This document shows, in pieces, positions 29,101 through 37,405 of a stretch of 64,000 nucleotides of DNA. Source of the stretch: Aurantiochytrium sp. KH105. Its lineage: Eukaryota; Sar; Bigyra; Thraustochytrida; Thraustochytriidae. The DNA is taken from contig BGKB01000011.1 in assembly GCA_003116975.1 (NCBI GenBank), forward strand, positions 434,001 to 498,000, read 5' to 3'. Numbering within the stretch: position 1 is the first letter of the stretch; every line of letters begins with the position of its first letter. The notes beneath the pieces were generated by a model. It saw only the letters and a list, made by a program, of their open reading frames with translations. It was not told the DNA's origin and did no database searches. The position numbers were made by a program, and so were the translations under genes.

Positions 29101-30249
29101 TGTGCTGCATGTGTTCTGCGGCCGCCCAAGGGTCGCACAAATGAGATGTGCGTGCTTGCTCTTGACGAGCGACGCGACGCCTCCTCTGCAGCAGCCGTCA
29201 TTGGTTCCCGTGTTCTTCACATCGAGCATGTCAAGCCACGGAACCTTGTGTGGATCAGTGCACTCAAGGTAGACGTCAACAGCGCAGATACCAAGCGCCT
29301 CGCCAAGGACACAAAGAGTCTTGCGACCCTCGTCGCGCCGGACTTTGTGCAACTGCTCGATGCCGCGGCGGTTGCAGCGGGCCCTGGTACTGTCTCCACA
29401 GAGGGTCCCGGTGCAGGTCCCGGCTGTATTTTGGCCGCGGCGGCTCCCCTAGACCCTGTGCAAGAGCTTCGCCTTGGCGAAGTCGAATTTGTGCAGGCGT
29501 GGCGCGATGCGTGCAGCTTTGGTCAGGAAATGGCACATTCGCCTTGTCTTGCCGATGAAAACATACAAGATGACTTTATCAAACAGAAAAAGGTCACGAC
29601 ACTCGAGCTCAAGCTTCGTGACGCGCGCAAAGCCATCAGCGACGAAAATCTTGCCCTCTTCCCCGACTTCAAGGCGCGCTTGCTCGTGTTGGAACGCCTC
29701 GGGTACATTTCCAGAGGCGACCGCGCCGTCCAGCTGAAAGGTCGCGTTGCGTGCGAGATCAACACCTGCGATGAGCTTGTTCTCACCGAAATGGTCTTTG
29801 CAGACGTCTTCGGGCCGCTTCTTCCCGAGGAGTGCGCAGCTGTTTGCTCAGCGCTCGTCATGCAGAAAAAGTGCGAGGATGAGCCGGTGCTCACCGAGAA
29901 CCTCGAATACGCGCGGGACCGCATGCGATCCATCGCGGATCGTCTCGACTCGCTGCAGCGCTTCCATCGCGTCGAGATGAACGAGCAAGATGACCGTAAA
30001 CTCAACTTTGCGCTCATGGAGGCCGTGTATCAGTGGGCCAAGGGTATGCCTTTCAAACAGCTCATGAACTTTACCTCGCTCGAGGAAGGCTTTATTGTGC
30101 GCACTGTCACGCGTCTCGACGAGACCTGCCGGGAGGTGCGAAATATCGCGCAGCTCATTGGTGACGCCGAATTGTTTGCAAAGATGGAGGAGGCCTCGCG
30201 ACTGATCAAGCGCGACATTGTCTTTGCAGCCAGTCTCTATGTGACTTAA
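26125..30249 (+). CDS. SKI2: Ski2-type DExH RNA helicase (SKIV2L)
   Basis: A 1374-residue helicase of the Ski complex, which unwinds mRNA and feeds it to the cytoplasmic exosome for 3'-5' decay. The N-terminal 280 residues are poorly conserved. A run of Asp (about 280-300) follows, then a Ski2-style entry (NPALRFPFELDQFQKEAI). Motif I is AHTSAGKT (about 442-449) and motif II is DEIH (about 537-540), the Mtr4-like spelling. ATSPNSVEFAGWIG and KRPIPLEHWIW mark the Ski2 branch. Motif VI is QMAGRAGRRG. The arch/insertion segment and the C-terminal DSHCT domain (ending FAASLYVT) are present, so the protein is full length. Its 3' end lies only 59 bp from that of the convergent YqaJ-type nuclease gene. 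Confidence 0.93.
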   Translation: MEDLRARVPAAVDNVGAARNADDAAPVPFAVHLRSREGDFEVVKREANDTYNAAQRLEQLVGLPLSSPLDVEDTDLDELLAQSLEDDDEAINRRLIAVHMASESAQAADHRFASSLVLPTGLDADDECVIDVCVDNPLEPPSLDAPLVENRVRLIGRGQSGRSMNGTAPEGSKARNAVYYSHESISQSLRPLFDATADLLRVPPGLEDCASSLLALDEETPEPHAANLATPSLEEATSELPSGEAIRMQGIESVQARQALSEERRRRLLLTADALLIDSDEEEFDDDDDDDDDDDADDIDDGRGESAGDRDDDTETADADEVDHQGAWGDLDENDGAPSARTSALDMEAKEEDIKALETELEDLTRETARLATKDLFAAGPRFLRQRAAELTAKTEEWVETRPMDTSAFDAVIPNPALRFPFELDQFQKEAILHIERRESVFVAAHTSAGKTVCCDYAIALALRNRTKCIYTSPIKALSNQKFRDFSKRFGAENVGLITGDVTINGTASCLVVTTEILRSMLYRSADLVSEIETVVFDEIHYICDPDRGVVWEETLIMLDPSVTLVFLSATSPNSVEFAGWIGRIKQQKVYVVFTEKRPIPLEHWIWAPGKKDEHLFKVLDAKKRFLKDGYLKAKAALKQVDEDETNKKNRGTGANPASKKQQKQNEQSAPKRKGFNPSTDRQNWLYLVKDLEEKELLPVVVFAFSKRMCDDRAANMQSLNLTTAAERGRIHVVFRQALARLQGSDRELPQVLRVKDLVTRGIGVHHGGLLPILKEVVEILFSQGLVKVLFATETFAIGVNMPARCVVFAGTRKHDGVQFRDLTPGEYTQMAGRAGRRGLDAVGTVIIFGAGRELQAMDVLSRMMTGTASRLTSQFRLTYAMILRLLRAAELSVADMIKRSFSEFGSQKLIGGRDIAAIIERGEDKLVELRNTLGLQDTEVATFQKLAYAMQSRVGPLVEDMLSGRYGNRPVNLVLPVGRLVLISKGSSAGLCAACVLRPPKGRTNEMCVLALDERRDASSAAAVIGSRVLHIEHVKPRNLVWISALKVDVNSADTKRLAKDTKSLATLVAPDFVQLLDAAAVAAGPGTVSTEGPGAGPGCILAAAAPLDPVQELRLGEVEFVQAWRDACSFGQEMAHSPCLADENIQDDFIKQKKVTTLELKLRDARKAISDENLALFPDFKARLLVLERLGYISRGDRAVQLKGRVACEINTCDELVLTEMVFADVFGPLLPEECAAVCSALVMQKKCEDEPVLTENLEYARDRMRSIADRLDSLQRFHRVEMNEQDDRKLNFALMEAVYQWAKGMPFKQLMNFTSLEEGFIVRTVTRLDETCREVRNIAQLIGDAELFAKMEEASRLIKRDIVFAASLYVT

Positions 30250-30308
30250 AGTGGAAAACTGTGATCTGAGGTGAGGCCGGTGCTCTGCACGGTTGTTCCA
30301 TGGAGCCG

Positions 30309-31196
30309 TCACTCACGAGGACGCGGCTCCACGCGGCACAGCGCATCGGCTTGCTTTTGCCGCGCCGTCAAGTTCTCGAGAGGGAGCTTGGGCGGCGGCT
30401 CATCGGTCTGAATGTGGAAATAGAACGCCCGCAATTGCGGGAGCATCCACGCCCAGTACGATGGAGAATAGTACACGCGGAGCACCACAGGGTCTTCCTT
30501 TTCGTGATAACTTACAAAATCGCACCACTTTCGCTTGGTAATGTGCAGCTGACCTTGGATCTGGGCCATATAGTGCGATGGGACACTTGTGTGCGGCGCA
30601 TGACGCGGGCACTTGATCTCCAGCAGGCCGTCGTCGCCCACAAGACCGTCCGGGGATGCGCCCAGATACGAGGCTTCCTGGCAAACCCAAAATCCGGTTG
30701 TTTGCACATGTTCTTGGTAGGCCCGCTCATACCAGCGCAGTGCCACCGGCTCGAGCAAGTTGCCGCGCTCGGTATCTGCGTTTCCGCGAAAAGGATTCTC
30801 GATGCGACCCGTGCGAAGCATCCAGAGATCGATCCCTCGCGCATATCGACTCACGCCGCAAACGACACCAAACTGACTTGCAGTGACGCGCTCCGTACGA
30901 GTTCGGTTCCAGCGCGTCGAGCCTTGCACGACAGAGGAGAGAATGAGCCCGGTGCCTGTCAATTCGCGAAAGAGATCGTCCTCGAGATCGAGCTGCTCAT
31001 CTCGGAGCGCACGTAGCTCTGCACGTAAATTTTTCGCATTTTGTGCGAGTGCCGCCTTTTGCTGCCGAGCGGCTTCGAGGCGCGCTCGTGCAGCCGCCAG
31101 CTCGCGGTCTCGCTCGTCAACATCGTCGTCGTCAACGGAGCCACTTGTGTCGTCTTCTCTGTGCGAGCTTACCGCCGCCGCTGCGAGTCCTGTCAT
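30309..31196 (-). CDS. YqaJ/lambda-exonuclease-type nuclease (PD-(D/E)XK)
   Basis: A 295-residue protein with an N-terminal acidic, Ala/Arg-rich helix (about residues 15-85, probably a coiled coil) and a YqaJ-type recombination nuclease domain (about 90-270). The domain opens with the family signature RTERVTASQFG, followed by GNLLEP (about 146-151), SPDG (about 178-181) and LEIKCP (about 190-195), which supply the Glu, Asp and Glu-x-Lys of the PD-(D/E)XK active site. The fold is best known in phages, large DNA viruses and some bacteria, where it resects double-stranded DNA 5'-3' for strand annealing. The gene has host-like GC-rich codons and is intact. It is likely an old acquisition now serving DNA metabolism (inference). 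No single-strand annealing partner is seen in the window. Confidence 0.82.
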   Translation of the reverse strand: MTGLAAAAVSSHREDDTSGSVDDDDVDERDRELAAARARLEAARQQKAALAQNAKNLRAELRALRDEQLDLEDDLFRELTGTGLILSSVVQGSTRWNRTRTERVTASQFGVVCGVSRYARGIDLWMLRTGRIENPFRGNADTERGNLLEPVALRWYERAYQEHVQTTGFWVCQEASYLGASPDGLVGDDGLLEIKCPRHAPHTSVPSHYMAQIQGQLHITKRKWCDFVSYHEKEDPVVLRVYYSPSYWAWMLPQLRAFYFHIQTDEPPPKLPLENLTARQKQADALCRVEPRPRE

Positions 31197-31855
31197 CGTG
31201 CACTCGTGGATTTTTCCCTCGTCTCTTCAAGTTGACGCACTGCACCACGCCAGCGCCCGTGCTCCGCTTGCCGTCGCCGGTGCCGTCGTCGAGTGAGGGA
31301 TCGACCTTATCCAAACTTTGTGCGTGGCGATGCTGATCTTCTTGCTGTCACGGGGGGGTTGATCACTCTTTGAAGCAGACACAGCCGCCCGGACCCCTGC
31401 GAGTCGCGACACGCCCTCGTCGTGCAAGAAAAGGAATCGTGACAGCGTGAGATCGAGTCGAGGGCCCAACGTGTTTGTTTTTTAGCAAGAGGAGTTTGGG
31501 ACGCGCTAAGAACAACTTGAACAAGAACCACTTCACTCCGTTGCTCTCAAATCTATTTTCCCGTCCCATTCGGTCCCATTCGCTCTTGCATTCGCCCGTT
31601 CCTGACAGTGAGTGTTTCCCGAGAGCTTGTTGAGGTCAAAGGCTGCATGCGTGTGAGTTGAGCATGCCTGGCCAGCTAGACAGACCGAGGCGAGGCCTCG
31701 TGGCGTCGGCCACTGGCTACGTTCGCTCGTGCTCTTGTCAGTCATTCAGTCGTCGAGTTTTTGGTTGTCACACTCGGTCACACGAGTGTCACACGAGCAA
31801 ACCAAAGCGACGCACCAAAGCTATTTTGCTACCTGGCGACCCAGCGGATCGCGCC
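31197..31855. promoter_or_regulatory. Divergent promoter region
   Basis: This 659 bp region separates the YqaJ-type nuclease start (31196) and the PIG-Q start (31856), and so carries both promoters and leaders. I see no TATA box or repeat worth naming. Confidence 0.45.
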
Positions 31856-33586
31856 ATGTCTGGCCACATCACGAAGCGAAAGACTACGCTGGCGCTGGTG
31901 CGTGCAGAAGACGCGCGTCTTCCCTCTGCGCGCGTGCGCGTCGTGCTCCTCGCGCGCGAAAGCAAAACGTGCCGTGAGGTCGAACTCGAAGTCCGGCGTC
32001 GCCAACTGCGACCGCGACGCGCGACTCGCTCGCGCCGAGGGGAAGAAGGCAACGAGGGAGGCGAAGGCGCGGGGAGCGGCTTTTACGTCATCAAAGACCA
32101 GGAGCCTCGAGTTGTTTTGGAGGGTGGTGACGTGGAGCTCGTGCTCGTACAAGGCCCTGGCCCCTGGCGGTTGACGCCAGGAGCACGCGCGCATATCCTC
32201 GGTGTCGATGGCCTGTGTTATTGCCCCAAGAGAGAGTCGCAAGCAGCAAAAGAGGCCCGTGCCGAGCTCGCAGCGTACGGCCTTGCTACATCCAGCGACG
32301 TTTCCTCGCAAGATGATCCTTTGCTGGAAAAGGGCCTTGTAGCTCTCTTTGGTAGACAGGACAAGGACGCGCCCGCGTGCAATGCACAATCGAAAGATCC
32401 AAGCCGTCTTAGCAAGGTCCTGGACACGATAGGGAGGACTCTCATCTCTTGCGCGAGCGTTCAGATTCCTAAGGTGCTATGTAAGCCCTTTGCGTTTTTG
32501 CGCATGACCAAAGTGGATGACAAAGCGCCGAGGCTTCGGTGCTGTGATGCGAGCGCCGTGGTCTCGCTCATTGAACATCGAGGCCAACAAATGCGTCTTC
32601 TTGCCGCGCCAGGTGCTAGTATGGCGCGTTATGGACAGACCGCAGCTTGTCTGGTATTTGATATGCTTCTTGGCGTGATCGTCGGTGTATGCTTGACCCT
32701 GCGCGAGCGAGAGATCGGAGACTTTCTCTTTGATTCTGTAGGGTACCAGTTCCAGTCGGGCGTGATGCGAAAACGAGTGCTTTGGGTATTGAGTCAGCAC
32801 GCTCCGCTCGGATTCAAGCTCAATGAAGGTCTTGATGAAGTCTTGGGCAATACAGTACTCTTTGCCATCGAGAGCTGGCACGTTTTCACCGCGCAGCTCG
32901 CTCCCTTTGGGCCGCAACTATTGTTTACCATCGGTGTCCTCTCTCTTCTTGGGGGTGGCCTGTCCATGGTGCTAGCCTTTGCCTGCGACGCTGCATCGTT
33001 TGTCACACTTCACATTCAGTTTTTGTACAATTTCTTTGCCCGCTTGCACCGTTTCCAGCTCGCGGGAATGTCGACGTTCTGGAAGGTGATGCGCGGCAAA
33101 AAGCGGAATGTACTCCGTGGACGCGTGGATACAGGGGACTACGCCACGGGTGATCTTCTCTTTGGATCGATGGCATTTCTCGTTTTTGGATTTCTGTTTC
33201 AGACAACCTTGGCGTACTACGTCATGTTCGTCGGGCTATGGTTGTTAACGGTGGTGGTTCATGGACTTCTTCTGATTGCTATCAAGATGTTACAATGCGC
33301 GCCGATTTATGCGGTAGGCCAGACGGTGGTGCGACCGACGAGATACCCGCGCGGTGTGGTGCTTGATCTTTGCCAAGAGCCTTGGGGCGCCGCGCTTGAA
33401 TTGCGTGGACTCTACATCGGCGTGGGCGAGATTCTGGGGGCCTGGATGAGTCTAATTGGACCTTTTGGGGAATGGGCTCGTCGTCACGATACATCGGGAT
33501 TTGCAGCGGCCATTCGCGGCGGTCACCAAATTAGTCTCGCTCAGGCAGACTTTCCACGTTATCAAGACGATGCAACGACGCTCTGA
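31856..33586 (+). CDS. PIGQ: PIG-Q/Gpi1, subunit of GPI-GlcNAc transferase
   Basis: A 576-residue membrane protein of the GPI1 family. In the endoplasmic reticulum it stabilises the complex that moves GlcNAc from UDP-GlcNAc to phosphatidylinositol, the first step of GPI-anchor synthesis. The N-terminal 230 residues are soluble and divergent. Then come a LKLNEG-like conserved motif (GFKLNEGLDEVLGN), several hydrophobic helices, and the family signature block MRGKKRNVLRGRVD (about 411-424), followed by LLFGSMAFLVFGFLFQTT. The ATG at 31856 is preferred over one at 31658 because the 66 extra residues look like a leader and the conserved part starts later. It converges on the Sec61 gamma gene with 254 bp between stops. 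Confidence 0.9.
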   Translation: MSGHITKRKTTLALVRAEDARLPSARVRVVLLARESKTCREVELEVRRRQLRPRRATRSRRGEEGNEGGEGAGSGFYVIKDQEPRVVLEGGDVELVLVQGPGPWRLTPGARAHILGVDGLCYCPKRESQAAKEARAELAAYGLATSSDVSSQDDPLLEKGLVALFGRQDKDAPACNAQSKDPSRLSKVLDTIGRTLISCASVQIPKVLCKPFAFLRMTKVDDKAPRLRCCDASAVVSLIEHRGQQMRLLAAPGASMARYGQTAACLVFDMLLGVIVGVCLTLREREIGDFLFDSVGYQFQSGVMRKRVLWVLSQHAPLGFKLNEGLDEVLGNTVLFAIESWHVFTAQLAPFGPQLLFTIGVLSLLGGGLSMVLAFACDAASFVTLHIQFLYNFFARLHRFQLAGMSTFWKVMRGKKRNVLRGRVDTGDYATGDLLFGSMAFLVFGFLFQTTLAYYVMFVGLWLLTVVVHGLLLIAIKMLQCAPIYAVGQTVVRPTRYPRGVVLDLCQEPWGAALELRGLYIGVGEILGAWMSLIGPFGEWARRHDTSGFAAAIRGGHQISLAQADFPRYQDDATTL

Positions 33587-33840
33587 CCAATCGATGCACA
33601 GGACTTTCCATGCGTGCGGAAATATATTGTCAGCACCATGGCAGTTTTGTTCAAAAGTAAAAGCCAAGGACAACGGGTGGGGAATGGGAAAGGGGGGCAG
33701 GGAGACCAAATCAAAGAGCGCAGGGGCAATGTGAATAGTGGTTTAGTTTTTGTTTTGTTTTTTATAGTTTTGAATGTGAGGTGCCCATGGTTTGCTCGCA
33801 ATCCCGTGCGGAGACATGAAATTAAGAAGGAAGAGGACGT

Positions 33841-34059
33841 TTAGCTGCCAATGAGGATGTTGTTGATTGGGATGTGGATGAGCTTGACAAAGAAACCGAT
33901 CATGCCAATGACAAGAAAGCCCATAGCTACGGACTTGGCCGTGGCCTCAAACTCTTTGCGATCAGGCTTGGTGCACTTGGCGACGAGCTGCTTGCTGTCC
34001 TTGGCGAACTTGACGAGCGGCTCGATCACGCTCTCGTTGAGTGCGCTGGAGCTCGACAT
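33841..34059 (-). CDS. SEC61G: Sec61 gamma subunit (SecE family)
   Basis: A 72-residue tail-anchored subunit of the Sec61 protein-conducting channel in the endoplasmic reticulum. It has the usual amphipathic N-terminal helix ([16 protein letters not shown]), the [12 protein letters not shown] motif that lies at the channel's cytosolic face, and a single C-terminal membrane helix ([21 protein letters not shown]). The length matches the family. The frame is open for 145 codons upstream, but the ATG at 34059 gives the family's exact N-terminus; the upstream part is a leader rich in Arg and Ser codons. Confidence 0.95.
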   Translation of the reverse strand: MSSSSALNESVIEPLVKFAKDSKQLVAKCTKPDRKEFEATAKSVAMGFLVIGMIGFFVKLIHIPINNILIGS

Positions 34060-34584
34060 GGTGGCTGTTCTAGCTTTGACTCGCGGCGGCGGCGGCGGCT
34101 CCGTCCAATTTGCTGATGCCTCGGTGCACAAGCGAGTGAGGTTGCGCACGCGCGCGCGCTCACACAGGCAATCGAGCGAGCGGGCAAGCGGGCGAACGGG
34201 GCGGGGGCAGGCGAGCTGCTGCTGGTGTCTCTCCGGGAGCGCGTGCAGAGCGGCGTTGACGGCGCGCGGCAAAAAGTTGATCTGGATTGGAAAGCGGCCA
34301 AAAACAAAACAGTGTTTGCCAGGTGGCGAGGGGAACGCGCCGGGCATCATAACCTGTGGAACCTTCAGAAGGTCAAGACGCCTTGGAGGTTTGAGAAAAA
34401 GAAAGGCGAGAGTCGCGGGGCCGCACCCGTGGCCGCTTGGAGCACGGCTGCGGAGAGGCCGACGCTCTGTCGCCGGTGAGGCGTGCGCCCGCACATGGTT
34501 GCTGCTCGACTGACCGTGAATGAAGATTTGGCCGCGTTGAATGTAAAATTGATTGTTTCTTTGTTTTGTTTTTTGAGAAGACGT
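34060..34584. promoter_or_regulatory. Promoter/leader of Sec61 gamma and 3' region of SDR copy 1
   Basis: A 525 bp stretch between two minus-strand genes. The part near 34540-34580 is T-rich and probably belongs to the SDR 3' untranslated region. Nothing else is recognised. Confidence 0.5.
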
Positions 34585-35494
34585 CTACTCCTGGGCAATC
34601 CAGCGCGAGTGGTGCGACTCGTCGCGAATGTCCCAATCGCCGTGCGAGGAGAACTCGTCAGTAGGCACTTTGGTGAGTAGGAAATCGACGAAGAAAGCGA
34701 CGTTGGGAGCAATGTCCAAACCGCCCTTGGGAGGCGCGTGAGGCTTGTCCTCTGGGCCCGTGTACTGATTGGCCTTGAGCTCCTTGAACCTTTCAATGAC
34801 GGCCGTCTCCTCGGCGGTGGCCTTGCGGATGGTTTCCTGCATGTTGGACTCGACGATGCCAGGCTGAAAACTGCCGAAATGGATGCCCTTGGGCGCAAGC
34901 TCATTGCGCATGCACTGGTACATCATGTAAAAGGCCGCTTTGGTGACATTGTACGATGTCCAGCCGTTATAAGGTTTGTGCGCGGCGCCGCTGCTCACGT
35001 GCAGAATGCGCGCGTCGGGGGCAAGTTCGGGAACGAGAAGCTGTGTCAGGAAAAAGGGAGCGTGAACATTGACTTCAAAGGTGTGACGCCACGTGTCTTC
35101 CTTCAGGTTGATGGCTTGGTCAAGCTTTCCGATGACGCCAGCATTTTGCACCACATACTTGAGTTGCTTCGAGCACTTGGAGCGCACAACCTCTGCGACG
35201 GACTCACGTCCTTCGCTGGTGGTCAGATCCGCCACCACAATTTCAATGTTGTCTTCCACACCGAGCTTGCGCGTCTCCTGGAGCTGCTCCTCGCGACGAG
35301 CCACGGCGAGAACCCCGAGGTTTTGGCGTGAGAGATGAACGGCGATAGCCCTGCCGATGCCGCTCGAGGCGCCCTGTTCATTCGCGTTGACACTTGCGTC
35401 AGTCAGTCCTTTGTCCACGTTCGCGGCGCACAGCGTCTCAAGCTTCCCGAGCTCTTCTACTTACGGTCACGAGCGCGTAGCTTTTCGACGCCAT
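34585..35494 (-). CDS. Short-chain dehydrogenase/reductase, copy 1 (two exons)
   Basis: A 272-residue NAD(P)-dependent oxidoreductase encoded by two exons: 35494-35465 (10 codons) and 35373-34585. Joining them gives MASKSYALVTGASSGIG, which restores the complete TGxxxGIG cofactor motif. Other SDR hallmarks are QNAG (about 86-89), Asn112, Ser138 and the YNVTK catalytic pair Tyr151/Lys155. A C-terminal segment (ANQYTGPEDKPHAPP) resembles yeast-type SDRs with broad carbonyl substrates. The substrate is unknown. The intron (GTAAGT...CAG, 91 nt) falls in phase 0 after residue 10. A second copy about 92% identical lies 0.4 kb upstream in the same orientation with the same exon structure. Confidence 0.92.
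35374..35464 (-). other. Phase-0 GT-AG intron of SDR copy 1
   Basis: The 5' splice site is GTAAGT and the 3' site is AACAG. The 91 nt intron contains in-frame stops, so splicing is required to make the Rossmann motif. Confidence 0.92.
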
Positions 35495-35930
35495 CCTTGC
35501 GATCGATCGACCGATTAATCGAACGAACGAAGAATCAGTAAGTCACAACGCAAGCAAGCCAGAAAGCCAGACACTCAGAAGGATGCCTGCGTGCCGCTCT
35601 AGCGCGCGCTTCGGACACCGCTCTGCTCTGCTCTTCTTTGCTTTGCTCGCAGCGATTGGCCGAAGCTGATCTGGATTCGACCGGAATTATTCTTTATGCC
35701 CTCTGGCGCCGTCAGCAGCAGCAAGCAAGCACGCAAAAGAGAACGACGAACCTTCTTCACAAACTTTGAAGGTAAGAAAAGACAGCGCGAATGTCTATGG
35801 CGCGAGCGTAGTCAGGACTGGGCCTGGTGCTCTTTGCTCGCTTTTGACTTGCGCTTTGTGGCGCACTTCAGAAATGTGGGGCAAGGAATAGGAATCGATC
35901 TTTAAAAACTTCAATCGGTGCCAGCAAGAT
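35495..35930. promoter_or_regulatory. Spacer between the two SDR copies
   Basis: This 436 bp stretch should hold the promoter of copy 1 and the 3' end of copy 2. Short GATC- and CAAG-type repeats are visible near 35503-35580. No gene is seen. Confidence 0.5.
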
Positions 35931-36841
35931 CTACTCCTCGGTGATCCAGCGGGAATGATGCGACTCGTCAGAAATATCCCACTCGCCGTGCGAGGAGAAC
36001 TCCTCAGCAGGCACCTTGGTGAGCAAAAAGTCCACAAAAAAGGCGACGTTGGAGGCGACGTCCAAACCACCCTTGGGAGGCGCGTGAGGTTTGTCCTCTG
36101 GGCCCGTGTACTGGTTGGCCTTGAACTCCTTGAACATTTCAATGATGGCCGTCTCCTCCGCAGTCGCGTCGCGGATCGTTTCCTGCATGTTGGACTCGAC
36201 AATGCCAGGCTGGAAACTGCCGAAATGAATGCCCTTGGGCGCAAGCTCATCGCGCATGCACTGGTACATCATGTAAAATGCCGCCTTGGAGACATTGTAC
36301 GCTGTCCAGCCATTGAAGGGCCCATGCGCGGCGCCGCTGCTCACGTGCAGAACGCGAGCGTCGGGAGCGAGTTCGGGAACGAGAAGCTGCGCCAAGAAAA
36401 AGGGCGCGTGCACGTTCACTTCGAAAACATGCCGCCACATGTCTTCTTTCAGGTTGATGGCCTGGTCAAGCTTTCCGATGACGCCGGCATTTTGCACCAC
36501 ATACTTGAGCTGTTTTGAGCACTTGGAGCGCACGACCTCTGCGACGGACTCGCGTCCCTCTTTCGTGGTCAGGTCCGCCACCACGATTTCAATGTTGTCT
36601 TCCACACCGAGCTTGCGCGTCTCCTGGAGCTGCTCCTCGCGACGAGCCACGGCAAGAACGCCGAGGTTTTGGCGGGAGAGATGAACGGCGATGGCCCTGC
36701 CGATGCCGCTCGAGGCGCCCTGTTCATTCGCATCGTCAATACTCTTGCGTGAGTTTCTTGTCCACTTTCATGTCGCGCAGCGTCTCAAGCTTCCCGAGCT
36801 CTTCTACTTACGGTCACGAGCGCGTAGCTCTTCGAAGTCAT
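35931..36841 (-). CDS. Short-chain dehydrogenase/reductase, copy 2 (two exons)
   Basis: A 272-residue paralogue of copy 1, encoded by exons 36841-36812 and 36719-35931. The spliced N-terminus is MTSKSYALVTGASSGIG. All cofactor and catalytic residues of copy 1 are kept, including Ser138, Tyr151 and Lys155 (here YNVSK). I count roughly 22 differences over 272 residues, mostly conservative and many in the substrate-side C-terminal third, for example KANQ-flanking and KATAEET/DATAEET positions. The intron matches copy 1 at both ends and over much of its donor half. Both copies appear functional, so this is a fairly recent tandem duplication with modest divergence. Confidence 0.92.
36720..36811 (-). 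other. Phase-0 GT-AG intron of SDR copy 2
   Basis: The intron is 92 nt with GTAAGT donor and AACAG acceptor, at exactly the same codon as in copy 1. The 30 bp next to the donor are almost unchanged between copies, whereas the middle has diverged. Confidence 0.92.
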
Positions 36842-37405
36842 GTTGATTCTTGCTGCAGTCGATCGTCCTCTGGTTGATCACCAGGGCCAAGCACTCTGCC
36901 ACCAGCCAGGAGTGTCAAGAGGTTCGAGGCGATCGGGCTCTGCACGCAACTGCGCTGCAGCTGCCTTGTTCCCGCCTCCTGCAACTGCGAGCGACAGCGA
37001 GGAGGGAGCGTGCGTTTGCGAGTGCGGCCTCTCACTGCTGGCGTCGCGCCCCAAATTCACTGTCAATGGGGGTCGACAACGTCGGTCGATAACCTAGGCC
37101 TACCACAAGGAAGATAGCCTCCGGGATTCGCTTGGTCCTACCACCGCTTGGGTCCCGTATACGGGTTTACTACGTAAGAGTACGATAGGCATCTCCACTT
37201 TGGACTGCGCGGGAAGCCGTCTGAGGAGCTGGCTCGTCGCGTTTGGTCACGGGCAGAAAGGTCAGCTCCCCGTTCCGCTGCCGGACATGGTCTGCGGACA
37301 GCAAATGGACGCCTCTTCAACGCGTCGACGGCGATCGTCGATCACTCAGCGTCTCACATCAATGTAGGCCTTGCAGGCTTGCAAGAATAAAAATCATGTT
37401 CATTA
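36842..37405. promoter_or_regulatory. Promoter of SDR copy 2 and 3' region of the ankyrin gene
   Basis: This 564 bp region lies between two minus-strand genes. It contains the palindrome TAGGCCTA at 37095-37102. A region around 37090-37330 has lower repeat content, but no RNA gene can be recognised in it. Confidence 0.45.
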
